NCBI GenBank assembly: GCA_911728435.2
Contig: OU452198.1
Span: 45,103,902-45,167,901, forward strand
Reading direction: 5' to 3'
Source: Apoderus coryli
Lineage: Eukaryota > Arthropoda > Insecta > Coleoptera > Attelabidae
Length of the DNA: 64,000 bases
Shown: positions 1-12,000 of the stretch, piece by piece
Layout of the letters: the number at the start of each line of letters is the position of its first letter
Position numbering within the stretch: position 1 is the stretch's first letter
The notes under the pieces: model-generated
Database searches by the model: none
What the model was told of the DNA's origin: nothing
What the model saw: only the letters and a program-made list of their open reading frames with translations
Translations under genes and position numbers: made by a program

Positions 1-274
1 CTGAAAGCCTAATCTTTTCGTAAATATTATACAACATCTGTAAGTAACAAATTGATTATTATCTTTGGTACCTTAACAAATGTTCCTAAAAGAACTGATA
101 CCTAGAAAACGACCTTTTTCTAGACAAAAATGTTGTGTTTGTTTATGAGTTAGTCCAAAGATAAATGCATATATTAGAAACGATAACCAGATGTTTCAGT
201 TATAGGATGGCCAAACTTCACATTCAAGATTCTCGAAATATCTTCATGTAAATTAAATGTCGGACTCTTATTAT

Positions 275-800
275 TATAAATATAATAATAATAAATAAAT
301 AAATAATTAATTCTTTATTTAGTTTAAAAGTACTATTACATGACAATACATGAAAATCCCATTAATAAGATGTAAGGTGTATTTTTAATTCATTTTTAAA
401 CTCATTTAAACTAGCAATGCTTCGAATATTCAAAGGCAGTGAGTTGAAAAGTCTAAGGCCTTCATTAAAAACCGAATGGCACAAAAAATCTTTATCAGTA
501 AATGAAATATTAAATGCATTATTTGATCGAAGGTATCGTTGATGAAGTTCACCTCGTTTCTTCAAAAACTCTTTCAAATACTTTGGAGTATTCATCCTAA
601 TTATTTTATATATAAAAACTAAAGTTGCCTTTTCAACACCCTGCCGAACAGGCAACCAACCCAAAGCACTTAACATATATTGTATTGGAGTATAAGTGTA
701 ACAATTTAATATTATTCTCATACATTTATTTTGCAGAATTTGCAACCTATTAATATCTTCTTTGGTACATCAAAGAAGCAGTGTTGAACAAAATTCGACC
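275..800 (-). mobile_element. 3' end of a CR1/Jockey-type LINE (decayed)
   Basis: A 127-codon frame at 362-745 reads as the region after the reverse transcriptase fingers and palm of a non-LTR retrotransposon: it has the LGWLPV segment, then a long helical stretch ending in LPLNIRSIASLNEFKNEL. The low-complexity run of AATAA/AAATA units at about 275-325 lies where the 3' tail should be on the minus strand. No catalytic RT motif is present, so this is a 5'-truncated dead copy. The family level (CR1/Jockey group) is inferred from the tail type and the C-terminal layout. Confidence 0.75.
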
Positions 801-1386
801 GTTTTAGCCTTGGTAGGGTCTAGATGTGATTTCTAATTTTATAAAAAATTAAATATTTTAATTTGTTTTTGGACTTATAGATTTTTCACAGTTAAGAATT
901 ATTTTCTAGTTTTGTTTTAAAGTATACCAGTATAAAGACTAAGTCCATTTCTTTTCATTCTGAAGTAGTGAATTTTTATAAGTATAAGTATATGTTGTTA
1001 TTCATTTTCTTTATTAATTTTAATTATTAAATTAGTTGTTTTGAGCCCAAACCTTTGCGTTTTATTTCTAATAAAGTTTTCGTTATGTTGTTGACAGAAG
1101 GGTCTACTTTCAAAAATAGGACAAAAAGTATATTGCAACAAGGGTCGCAAAAGGATTTCTAAAACAGTTACAGCCCCTTAAAAGGGAATAATATTTACTT
1201 CCTACAATTCTACAAAATTAATTTCAATTAAATTCATTGAGCGGCATTCTGGACGAAAAATTGTCCAGAAAATGTATTTATATTTTCTGGTCGATCTTAA
1301 AAAAAAAACAATGTTTTTAGTATGTTGGTTATTTAGCAATCATATCAGGTTGCCTGAATGGTAAATAGCCTCGTTTATACATTATT
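801..1386. other. Intergenic, no gene seen
   Basis: AT-rich sequence between the LINE fragment and the protease stop codon. It should contain the 3' UTR of the minus-strand protease; I see no reading frame or structured repeat worth calling. Confidence 0.5.
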
Positions 1387-2810
1387 TTAATAGTCAATAT
1401 CCGAGTTACTCTTAATCCAATCATGATACATCGTTAGTCGCGTAAACACTTGCGGCATCGACATTTCACAACTCGCATAACCAAATGAAACAACACCAAC
1501 TTGCACGCCATCTACCGTTAACGGTCCACCACTATCTCCATTACAGATTCCTTTATTGTTTGCACCACTCAGACACATATGATTGGGCGTTACAACAGTA
1601 CGAAAAGGATCGATAGCACTACATGCGGCATTGGTCAGAATTTCATTCGTGACATACATCAATACTGGTGTGACAGTAGTTTGAGCGTCATTTGTCTTTC
1701 CCCAGCCGGCCACAGTACCAATTGCGCCTGCGTACGTGTTCGTTCCAGTGGCGACCTTGATCGTTTTGATGTTCTCATTCAGAGTAATATTTTGGCCGAG
1801 ATTAACCATTGCAATATCGTTAATCAATTGGGATTTGTCCCAACCAGAGTGGTATACGTAATTGGTGGTTGTAATGCGGATTTGGGTTGGTTCATTTTGG
1901 TCGATGTAGTGAGCGCCTAGTCGAGCTTCTATACTCAAGGCCCTGAAACAAAATTACTTAGTATATAAGGGGTTTATTTTTCAATAAATAATAGCGGACA
2001 GCGGGATTAGTTTTGTGTACATAATACAGTCCTTCAGCCAACTTCTTTTATATTTTGAGCTGCGACGTACATACAGAAAGAGTATATCATCGCTGGAGAC
2101 AATTTATTGGCAAAGTAATACAAACAGAAAAAATCCATGTCCGATAGGGAAAAAGTAGTCTAGGTACATCAAAAAGCTGAAGAGGCAGTAAAAAATTGTG
2201 ATTTCGAAAAAGAAACCAAAAATATTCAAAATAAGGAGTTTCTTGTTGGCTCTATAGAAGTAAATCTTGGGCCAATTACTGCTAAAACAGATGGAGCTGT
2301 TTTCTTAGCGACGCTGCAGCATATATACCGCCGGTGTTATGCCGTACACGACACTTTTGTGTATTGAATCTCACTACATCGCCGGCGTAAGCACAGAGTT
2401 AAAAAGAGCACTATTGGAAAGGCCCGCAAAATTCAATTCAAATTATTAACACTTCTCTTACCCTTTGACACAATGAGCCGCTGTCAAAACGTATTGTTGT
2501 GAAATAAGTGATCCACCGCAAAATGACGTGTCTTCAGACGTTGTTATGTACAATCCAACTTCATAAGGAAATTGATGTGGAGTTGCTGCAACTCCTCCAA
2601 TTATTCTAGGAGTTATAGCGGCAGGTGACGAACTCCTTTGGTTTGGATGAATGAATATGTCAAGTAGATTGGTACTACCCTGAAAATTTATTATTGTAGT
2701 ACCTAATTTTTGAGAGAAAATATTCAAAATCGACTTACATTGAAAGGAGAACTAGTTGAATATTTGATCAACAGTCCTAAAACTGCGATTAACATTTTAT
2801 TAACACTCAT
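1387..2810 (-). CDS. Secreted chymotrypsin-fold serine protease (S1A, brachyurin/collagenase-like), 3 exons
   Basis: Exons 2739-2810, 2462-2679 and 1387-1942 join in phase to give 281 aa. All introns are GT-AG. Exon 1 encodes a hydrophobic signal peptide ([17 protein letters not shown]). The zymogen cleavage site is R49 before IIGG, so the mature enzyme would be 232 aa. The triad is intact: H93 in TAAHC, D139 in NDIAM and S234 in GDSGGPL. The S1 pocket has Gly at chymotrypsin position 189 (GICNGDSGG) and Gly at 216, as in crab collagenase-like enzymes, but Gln at 226 where brachyurins usually have Asp. A digestive role, secreted into the gut, is typical of the family and is inferred. No frameshift or stop interrupts it. 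The start at 2810 has a second in-frame Met five codons later. Confidence 0.92.
2137..2367 (+). pseudogene. Unidentified protein-like frame with one stop, inside protease intron 2
   Basis: From ATG 2137 a frame of 76 codons runs to TGA 2365-2367, broken once by TAG at 2161. It reads as an acidic/lysine-rich helix ([15 protein letters not shown]) followed by [19 protein letters not shown]. The amino-acid use looks protein-like, unlike the surrounding AT-rich intron, and it lies antisense to the protease. I do not recognise the family; it could be a decayed retrocopy or transposon piece, or chance. Confidence 0.3.
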
Positions 2811-3480
2811 ATTACCAATATTTGGTAAAGTTTACCTACTATTTGCGAAATTGAATTGCAATTTGTCTCTACATTATCATTTAAATTCAATGAAGTTTTT
2901 TTTTATATTAAGCCATACATCAATAATAATAATCAGGCGTTGTATAATTAATCCATATTTTAAAGAAATGCATTACCAGGTAGGTAAGTACTGTTATTGT
3001 TTCCGATTAAGAAAAATACGATTTGTAATCTTATCAAATAATTTTGAAAACAGATAAATCTTTAGTGGAAAATAAATATATATATAGGCAGATAATTGTT
3101 TACTACTAGGTACTAATTCCCGTTGAATATTTGATCAAATGCAATTGGGATCACAATTGTCGAAATTATTGAAAAACAAAAATCATGAAATCGTGATAAA
3201 AAACCGCAGATTGAAAGGGAGTGTGCGAGCTGAAGGCTATTCTCCTTATGCGTATGCAATAGTTTCTCGGAAAAAAAATGAGACACGTCGGTTTGTCCCA
3301 TTTGGAATTATGGAGTTAATGTCGATGCAGCACTTTTCGGACGCCCTGTATTATTAACACTCAAATAATTTTAAAATTTCTTTAAAACCAATAAAATTTT
3401 GTAGTATCATTTTTCTTCTTCTAAAGGCAGTAGTTTCTGTTTTCACAATAAAAGTTTAATAAAGTGCCCACCTGTACAGG
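2811..3480. other. Upstream flank of the protease
   Basis: Should contain the protease promoter on the minus strand. AT-rich with no clear core-promoter motif. A short stretch near 3122-3140 repeats sequence found at 2755-2771 (GTTGAATATTTGATCAA). Confidence 0.4.
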
Positions 3481-3690
3481 GTGTCCATATTTCGTTTGTT
3501 GTAAGTGCGGGCTAGCTCCGTTATTGGGAAAGTGAGCGGGATGCGGTTTTCGCGACACTTTGCTATTTTCTTGTGAAATTCACGATGCCCTTATCATATG
3601 TGTATGGGTAACACATGTAGTTTTCGATATACAGAGCCGATTTAAAAAATAAATGACTTTTCGGACGCCTTGCGTATCTCGGAAACTATA
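3481..3690. repeat. Fragment of a CAGGGTGTCC-ended DNA element
   Basis: Begins TACAGGGTGTCCATATTTC, a terminus seen many times in this window (3867, 23374, 35661, 45375, 45915). Non-coding. The matching right end is not evident because other elements have inserted into it. Confidence 0.5.
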
Positions 3691-3846
3691 AAGGGTGTCC
3701 CAAAATTAACGAAAGGTTTAATTAAAACACAGTTTTGAGTCTTTTAATTGTAAGTTTTTTATTGAATCAAAGTACATAGGATGGGGTTATTTATGGAATA
3801 ACATATCGGGCAAATTCAAATCTTACATTAATTTTGGGACACCCTT
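3691..3846. mobile_element. MITE, 156 bp, with 19-bp terminal inverted repeats
   Basis: The left end AAGGGTGTCCCAAAATTAA (3691-3709) is the reverse complement of the right end (3828-3846). TA or TATA flanks both ends, consistent with a TA target-site duplication as made by Tc1/mariner-type transposases. It has no coding capacity. It sits inside an older element of the same general type. Confidence 0.8.
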
Positions 3847-3866
3847 TATAACAGATATTGGAAATA

Positions 3867-5594
3867 TACAGGGTGGGTCACGAGGAACTGTACATACTTC
3901 TACCATAAGTAGAGGTACGTTAGGGGATTATCAAATGACCATTGAAAAATGTCTCCTTGTTTTGATCATTAATATACAGGGTGAATTATTGATCTTCATC
4001 AAAACAATGTTTCGTCATATCTTTTCAATGATTAAGTCGATTTATCTCATTTTTTTTTTTATAAAAGTGTGTATTGGTGTCTGGCAACTAACTGCCATAT
4101 TCAGAATTGAAAAACCCGTCCGTCTTCGAGAAAATTTGTGGGACTGCTTCATATTCAACACTTCACCCTGTATATGATTTTTCAAAAATCTGATATAATT
4201 TTTTCAGAGGGCATAAATAGACAGTTAGACCTGGGTATTTGAATTTTTTGTTACACCCACCTCATATTTCCAATTAAAGATTCATTTTAGAGTCAAATTG
4301 GAAATTGGCAATAATGAAATATCATACTGTACAATAATGTTTAGTTATTAAAAAGAAATCTTCAAAATAAACAGAAACGACACACACTGTGGTCCATAAT
4401 TTGATTTGATTTACAGGGCCGAATTTAAAAATTTGGCATATCTGGTCTAATTATTTTAATCGGAATGAAATGAACAAGCCAGGGAAATGTTTATTCATAA
4501 ATTAAGAAATAAAATAAAAAACAATAACCAAACAATAAAACAGTTTTAACAATGTGGAACAAAGTAAAAAACAATTTAATAAACCAATTATAAAAGATGT
4601 TCAAAATGAAATTCATCTGCCTTAATACACTTTTCTTGACGAATGTTTAAATGTGTAATGGACTTTCTGATTGTGAGTGTGTCATTTCTGGTAATATTGC
4701 AACAGTGAATATTTCTGTTAATAAGCTGTTGTGTTTTATAATCGTAATGTTTATTAAATTGTTTTTTACTTTGTTCCACATTGTTAAAACTGTTTTATTG
4801 TTTGGTTATTGTTTTTATTTTATTTCTTAATTTATGAATGAACATTTCCCTGGCTTGTTCATTTCATTCTGATTAAAATAATTAGACACATGAGTTTTCC
4901 TCAAACAAATAAGAAAACTAGGTTATTACAAACATTTTTTATCTGTTTTCTGTCTATTACGGGTGGAAAAAGTTACATACAGGCTGAATTATTGGGATGA
5001 ACCAGATATGCCAGATTTTTAAATTCGGCCCTGTAAATCAATTCAAATTATGGTATTTACCATACTGGAGCACAGTGTGTGTCGTTTCTGTCAATTTTGA
5101 AGATTTCTTTTTAATAACTAAACATTATTGTACAGTAAGATACTTCATTATTGTTAATTTTCAATTTGGCTCTAAAATGAATCTTTATTTGGAAATGTGA
5201 GGTGAGTGTAACAAAAAATTCAAATACCCAGGTCTAACTGTCTATTTATGCTCTCTGAAAAAATTATATCAGATTTTTGAAAAATCATATACAGGGTGAA
5301 GTGTTGAATATGAAGCAGTCCAACAAATTTTCTCGAAGACGGACCTGGATTTTTTCAATTCTGAATATGTCAGTTAGTTCCCAGACACCAATACACACTT
5401 TTATAAAAAAATGAGATAAATCGACTTAATAATTGAAAAGATATGACGAAACATTGTTTTGGTGAAGATCCATAATTCACCCTGTATATTAATAATCAAA
5501 ACAAGGAGACATTTTTTAATGGTCATTTGATAATCCCCTAACGTGCCTCTACTTATAGTAGAAGTATGTACAGTTCCTCGTGACTCACTCTGTA
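3867..5594. mobile_element. Large foldback DNA element, about 1.73 kb, arms 0.7-0.85 kb
   Basis: The left arm (3867 to about 4585) reads back in reverse complement from 5594 to about 4740. Matching pairs include TACAGGGTGGGTCACGAGG with its degenerate partner at the right end, the stretch around 4440-4470 with 5005-5035, and 4500-4585 with 4745-4840. The right arm carries roughly 115 bp (about 4888-5003) missing from the left. The loop is only about 150 bp. Arms differ by scattered substitutions, so the inversion is not recent. Short frames at 3935-4177 and 4997-5200 are arm sequence, not genes. Confidence 0.85.
4588..4779 (-). pseudogene. Possible transposase C-terminal remnant in the foldback loop
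   Basis: The 63-codon frame spans the loop of the foldback element and ends in RQEKCIKADEFHFEHLL. A Cys-Ile followed by an FEHLL-type terminus is, from family knowledge, the usual C-terminal end of certain insect mariner/DDE transposases. I infer that the foldback grew around the tail of an autonomous element. No catalytic residues are present. Confidence 0.45.
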
Positions 5595-6090
5595 TAAACG
5601 GTGTTTGATAGATGGTTTTAGGAGGAGTCCATAGGCGTACCTTTGATTTTTTTTGTTTGTTCTCAGTTTCAAAATATGAACCAAATTTACGGTTTGTTTT
5701 TTAATGGAACCACCCTGACTTTTTTAGCCATTTAAATTGCATATTTTTTTCCTTTCAAATTATATATAACACTTTATAGTTTTATTTCTAGAAATATCAA
5801 ACATCGAGAGCGTTATAAAAAAATTTATTGTAATAAGGTTTTTTGAACACCCTGTAATTTTCGTATAGTGTTAGTGCCCTAGCTACCACTCTGCTCTTAC
5901 AGTCTTTGGAGGGTCTGTGCAGGCAAATATGTTTTCTTGTCTGGCTAAAGCGAATAACGACGCTCTGTATAATGTAGAAATGACTTTGTAGCATTCCAGG
6001 ATTTTATTGACTCACTATTGTTCGTCAGCATACGTGTGGCTATATAGTACCTATGCCAAAAAAGTTCTGAGCTTTCGGCAAAAAATTCCA
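5595..6090. repeat. Short DNA-element debris
   Basis: Contains an ACCCTGTAATTTTC terminus near 5849 and A/T homopolymers. The small frame at 5797-5994 has no recognisable domain. Probably non-autonomous element fragments. Confidence 0.35.
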
Positions 6091-6094
6091 GGTT

Positions 6095-6300
6095 TGGTAC
6101 ATTAGAAGGAGTTCATTAACCCATCGAAATCAAGGGCCAGGGAGTTGTTGGGTACAAGTAGTTGCCTGGTTGAATTATATACACTGGTCATTGTTGTTTG
6201 AATCATCATCATTTGTTGAGGTTCGCTCTCTTGGAAAATTCTGAGTGCCGATTGTGCCTGTAGGCTGATGAGACGGCGCAACATGTGCTATGAACTAGAT
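6095..6300 (+). pseudogene. C-terminal fragment of an RNase H-type LINE (I/R1 group)
   Basis: The plus strand reads EFINPSKSRARELLG, then a TGHC-type turn with HH, then ECRLCL, stop, ADETAQHVLYEL. This order (K.R.LL, GH..L, CxxC, DETxxHVL) is the zinc-binding tail that follows RNase H in I/R1-group LINEs, and it parallels the better preserved copy at 17961-19293. At least one stop and one frame shift are present. The minus-strand frame at 6102-6284 is its shadow. Confidence 0.65.
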
Positions 6301-7640
6301 TCGCAATATTTGGTGAGGTATCGGTGGTTGCAGTCGAGTCTAGTGCAGTGTAGAGATTTTAAATAAAACAACTTGTTAGTTTTTTAAACAACACCTACGT
6401 ATATTTCAAATAGTAACGATATTCTTCTTTTGCAAAGAAAATTTACTTTCACTGTAAGAACACCTATAAAATTGTTAAAAGTTTATTAGTTTAGATTTGT
6501 CTATTCATTCATAAAATTATTGTTAATGAATATGTATTGCACATCACAATGTTTTTAATAAAAAAACATCTAAAGCTAGCTACAAAAATAAGTGACACTA
6601 AAAGCTGAAACTCCAAATTATATCAGTATTACCACTAACCTCACTAAACTGCACGCTCTTTTTACCAAATTATTTGACAGTTAAGTGAGAAATTTGACAG
6701 TTTATCCGTCATTTTACAACAAATATGCGAGTGGGGTAAGTGGCAGGTCACATCAGCGCTGCTGAGCAGAGGACTAGAAGGAAAACGCCTATACAAATCA
6801 CAATAAAAAATGTTGTACTACGAGAGAAAATTGCATTATTGTTTTGGTTTATGGACGATATTCTCATATTTTCTTTCTTATTAACTGTTTTTGTAACGAG
6901 GGAGCGTGTTTAATTTCGAAGAAGTTTAAAGTTACACGGTCGACGGAAAACTTATGGTGACCATCTTTTGGAACTCAGAAATCCTATCCTATTGATTGAT
7001 TATTAAGATTAAGCTTCAATCTTGGAACCGTTAAAAGAAGCAATCACAGAAAAAAGAAGAGAAAAATGGACGTAAGGTGTTTTGCTTCTGCAGACAATGC
7101 AGGAAGCAGTTTCAGCCATATATTCAATATTTTTTTATGGAGGTATAAACAAATTAGGGTTGCAGATGAATATATTGCAAAAGAGAAATAATATTGCATT
7201 TTTATTTTCTACCCTTATCTCCTATTATGCGAAATTAAAGACGCCCCCTCCTATGTCTTATTCTACAGTGTCTTCCCCAACGTTTTTCGAAAAAACATTT
7301 ATTCTTGACAAAAGTTTGTGCATCCCCTAAAACTAAACATGCACCAACAAAAAATAGTGAAACACGCGTAATATACGAGGAGACTTCAAAAATTTGATTT
7401 TGAGACAAGAGTAAAGTATCCTTATTTCGAAAATTCTCGGGAAAAGTTGTTCAGCATTAAAAATACATCACAACCAGTTTTATTTTTACATTTACTAAAA
7501 CGATAAAAAGACAACATTCTGTATACGACGGTTTATTTAAAAAGTCTGTAATATTACAAATTACACAACTATTGTGTGAATCACGGTCAATTTTTTTGAA
7601 GAAATAAAATAAATTGCAAAGTTATCTGGCAGGAAGGACT
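6301..7640. other. Intergenic, no confident gene
   Basis: AT-rich. A short stretch near 6945-6985 reads RKLMVTIFWNSE, resembling a segment of mariner transposases. A similar segment (KFKVTIFWYSEG) occurs in reverse frame context at about 31125-31175. The 82-codon frame at 7082-7330 shows no family signature. Confidence 0.35.
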
Positions 7641-7661
7641 CGTCTATAAGATGAACACACT

Positions 7662-8420
7662 ATGATACCCACCAGCGATCATCAAACTAGAGCAGACTCC
7701 TATCTACAGGACAGGCAGATTCGCGTCAGGACAGGGAGGGAGATTTTGGAACCACGGATCCTGGTGTGCCGCATGGGTCTGTACTATCTCCCCATCTTTA
7801 CCAGCGACATCCCAAGGACTGACCAGAACACCAAAACCGCAGTGTGGAATTGGTGACAAGATATCTTCAGCAAGCAGCGGACAACTTTACCGACCGGTGC
7901 ACCAGGTGGAAGACAAAGATTAATGACCGCGCTACTCATCAGAAGAAGACAAGTGCGCCCCAACGACTTAGTCAACATCGAAGGCAGGACAATGCAAAGT
8001 ATCTTGGGGTAACTTTGGACAGATCCCTGACATGGAGACTGTACATCAAGAAGAACATTGCGAATGCCAAATGCATCATTACGAAGCTCTACCCGATGAT
8101 CTGCAGAAGAAGCAAGATGCCCTTGCAAGTCAAACTCCAAATGCGACCTGCCTTGATCTATACCAGTCCAGCATGGGGATACGCGGCACCATCTTACCTG
8201 AAACGATTAGAGGCCACGGAGAACAATGCAAGAGGATGCATTGTGGTTTGTGTCAAACGCACAGATCCGAAGGGACCTTAAACTCGACTCCCTAAGAGAA
8301 GTCATGAGGTTGACAGCCCAGAAGATTCGCGAAGCAGTCAGCTACAATGTAGAAGACAGTGCCAGGCGGCACCGGAGTTCAAGGAGTCAACTCTGACGAA
8401 GGAATTTCCAGAATGAAGAC
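7662..8420 (+). pseudogene. Jockey-clade reverse transcriptase remnant, frameshifted
   Basis: Consecutive frames give SYLQDRQIRVRTG, then a damaged GVPQGSVLSP-type motif, then FTSDIPRT, a run with LQQAADNFTDRC, the YLGVTLDRSLTW motif, and the post-RT segment ending in DLKLDSLREV and QKIREAVSYNVED. The order and wording are those of the Jockey RT and its C-terminal domain. The YADD site and the N-terminal half are missing, and the frame changes several times. A dead copy just downstream of HLCS. Confidence 0.8.
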
Positions 8421-8899
8421 ATCAATTGACTTTACTTATTATTTATTGCAGCTCAATTAATTAAATGTATGTTACAGAGTGTTTTCTAGGCACCATTAAC
8501 AGAGGACAACAGCAACAGGGGACAGAACATACGAGGACATGGAAAAGGGATGGTTCCCGAGCCAAACAACAAATGAGGGAGAGTTTTAGTGGAGTTAAGT
8601 CTACCAGACTACCCAGGGAAGTGGTAAGCGTAAGTGTATTTTTTAATGCTAGGGGTAGTTGAACAAAAACCAAATTTTTGATGGCGCATACTTTGGAGAT
8701 GACACTGTATAGGAATGATTGAAAAATGTTTTAACCCAACACGGTGTAGGAAAAAAATCTACAACGGTATTACAAATATTGGGGACTGTTTCGTCAGGTA
8801 CCAAACTTTCACTTTGGACGACTTACAAAATATCCGAATATAAAATAATTATAACTTCATTAGTATATCTAATAATTATCCTAGTGTCTAAAAGGTCTG
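8421..8899. other. 3' flank of HLCS
   Basis: Lies between the Jockey remnant and the HLCS stop codon, and should include the HLCS 3' UTR on the minus strand. No gene is seen; frames at 8461-8673 have no family signature. Confidence 0.4.
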
Positions 8900-9077
8900 T
8901 TAAATACACTTTGGTGAAATCAGTCCTTTCATCATATCGAAACTGTTACCATCAGGTTGGACAGCGATCGTATCACCATTTGAATCAGTTACTTTGAGAA
9001 ACCCATATTCATCTATACCAGTGATTTTGACCAATTGTGATACATTATTCGAGGAAGTTATCGTGACTTTGGCATCG
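8900..9077 (-). CDS. HLCS: HLCS exon 13 (stop codon), C-terminal BPL domain
   Basis: KITGIDEYGFLKV, then VQPDGNSFDMMKGLISPKCI and TAA at 8900. This is the SH3-like C-terminal domain of eukaryotic biotin ligases. The intron before it is 8.05 kb. Confidence 0.95.
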
Positions 9078-12000
9078 CTTTAAACAAAATTACGAGTTAA
9101 TCAAGAAATAATGTTTGCAGTTGAAGACACGCATAATTTTGATAAAATTTGAAGGCAAAATTCACCTAAAGTTAACGCTTACCGAGATATTTTTGGTTGA
9201 ATTGATTTTTAAAAGTGATAATAATTATTGAATTGCCTTGTGTGTCGCAAAAGTTAAAATTGCCTAAACAAGATGAATAATTTAATGAAGAGGGCCACCA
9301 AGATCTCCAAATTTGACTCCATGATGGACTTTTATTTAAAAGACAGTGCATATCAAAATCCACCACTGGATATTGAGGCATTAAAAGCATGTACCAGGGA
9401 GGTATCATCGGGATATTCTTCCGGGAGGCTGCAAGCGTTGTTCGAAACACACTTTCACTCGGTTGTCCTTCACGCATTCGATGTTAGGCTTTCGCCTTAG
9501 TTTCCTTCTCTGTTGTAGTCGTTTTGCAGGTAGACATAGGGTCATACTGGATCGCTCAAGTCGTTGATCAGTACAGCCATCATCAGCACACATTAAAGTT
9601 TTGGTGCTCTTCAATTTATGTCAGTCACGAGCACGAACAGTTACGTAGGCGATCATATGCCAGTGCATGTTGCCATGGCGTCTTAAACTTGTCTTTGTAT
9701 CTAAAAAGTGTTTGTAATAACAAGATCTTGTTCTGGGTATTTGGTTAGCAGCAATAAACCGTTGGAGTTACACTTTCCTACTCCTTCTTTGCCGATGGAA
9801 CTAGGCCAGAGAGCAGAGTCGCGACCAACTTGAAGTCTCTTAGCAGGATGATCTTGTCGGATCCAGGAACGTTGGTCAGCATGTAACAAAATAGAACCCG
9901 CCACTGGCAAGCTTACAGATTACGCAATTCTAGAATGCATGGGTGGCAGATCGCTTTCTTTCCGAGAATTTTCAATGTCAAACATGTCCTTTTTTTATAA
10001 TATATATTCATAATAACACGAAATATTCCCATAGATTGTTGACATAGGATGCTTATTTTTTCTAAACATAAATACGAACGTACCCTAATATTATGGGGGG
10101 TCTAAAAGCTATCTGTGTTTTAAAAATATTTTGTTCTTAAGATAATAATGTTTATTGCCTTGTTATGTACGTTATACAGATATTTATTGGGTAACAGTGT
10201 TGCCGATTTGCTCAAGTATTACTTTCCCTAAACATTGTCGATACGTTTATAAATTGTTTAAATTAAGGAATAAGTTATGATCGATGGAATGTTGATATTA
10301 ATTACTTGATTTTTTTTGCTTCCCAATGTCTGACTCTACCAAAGGGGGTAACAATAATAATAATAATATCAATAGTTATTGGTGAGTCTTGGGCAGTCTT
10401 TTTTTGAACTGAGTTAAAGGCTCTTGCTTTATTTATGAGTTATATCTTGTCACTAATATAGTTGCTATATTACGGCAGAATGTGCTCGCATTTACAACAA
10501 GGGAAATATCTACATCACGTCGAATCATAGTTAGTATAAATTAAGTATCTTTAAGCAATTATACCAATTGAATTGAATCATAGAAATATTATTCATAATT
10601 TCACAGAATTAAACCTCGTATCGCCATCTCTGGAGATACGCTTGAACCACATCGAATAACAGAAAATAGAAGTATGACTAAAGAGTAGAAAATCAATAAT
10701 TAGTGCTTTATTCTAACGCTGCGCAAGGGGTGCGCTCTGAAACTGGCGTCTTCGAATTCCCATTGGCTATCATCCCTCTTTGTAGTTTATACGCGTAATT
10801 TTGATAAAATGTAAATGCAAAAATCACCTAAAGTCAACGCTTACCGAGATATTTTCGGTTGAATTGAATTTTTAAAAGTGATAATAATAATTATTGAAAT
10901 GCCTTGTGTGTCGCAAAAGTTAAAATTGCCGAAACAAGATGAATAATTTAATGAAGAGGGCATATTGAATGGCCACCAAGATCTCCAAATTTAACTCCTC
11001 GATGGACTTTTTTATGGGATATTTAAAAGACAGTGACAGCAATAGTTACAGGCTATTCCTAGTATAGCGTTCAATCAAAAATCTCACGTCATGCTAATTT
11101 ACGTGGGGCATTTAAATTTAATCAGAACTCTTGAGTTCTTGAATCACAGTTTGTGAGACAATCAATAGTTAAGAGCAGGAATTTTAATAAAGATTGGTTG
11201 GGGTTATTGCTGGACAACATATTGGCTATTTAAGTGAGAAATAAAAGTTAAACTTCACGAAATTAAAATTCAAAATTAGTTTACATTGTTGAAATATACA
11301 GGAAACTAAAAAACCATATTTTTTCTCTTAAGTTTGTAACACTCTGTAGAGTAATTTAAGTAATTAAACACTCTGGATTTTTTTTTTGAATGTTTAGGTT
11401 TCCTTGGAAACGTATTCTGCATTTGTCAATCAGTTTTATCAGATATTGAGAGCATTTAAAACGTTTCGTGAGTGAATTCCAAATTTATTTTTTATTTTAC
11501 GATGCCTTTGTCATCTGAAGATTGAGTTAGAGCCGTTGCTCTTCATGATGTTGGTTATTCCTATAGAGAAGTGGCGAATATGCTAGGTTTCACAAAATCG
11601 CGTGGAAAGAGCAGCTGCAAGGTTTCGTGAGACTGAAAGTTATGGTAGAAGACCTGGATCTGGAAGAAATCGTGCTACTTCCGCCCTTGTCTCAGTTTTA
11701 AGAGATTGGCATACCAGTGCAGTAGTGATAAGAAATGAACTCCCAAAGAGTTCGTCAAGTTGCTGTCAATGAAATTACAGTAAGAAGAAGACATGAAGTC
11801 AATTTACGGGCCAGAAGACCGGCAACTGGACCAGAGCTCCTCAGACAGCATGGAGTTAATAGACTTCTTTTTTCGCAAGAACACAGAAACTGGAACCTTC
11901 AAGAGTGGAGGCAAGTTCTCTTTTCAGGCGAGTCCAGATTTTGCCCGAGCTCTCCTGACGGACGAGAAAGAGTATGAAGAGGACAAGGGGAGAGATTGGC

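Noticed and set aside
6102..6284. 60-codon minus-strand frame
   Set aside because: It is the antisense shadow of the LINE RNase H-tail fragment on the plus strand.
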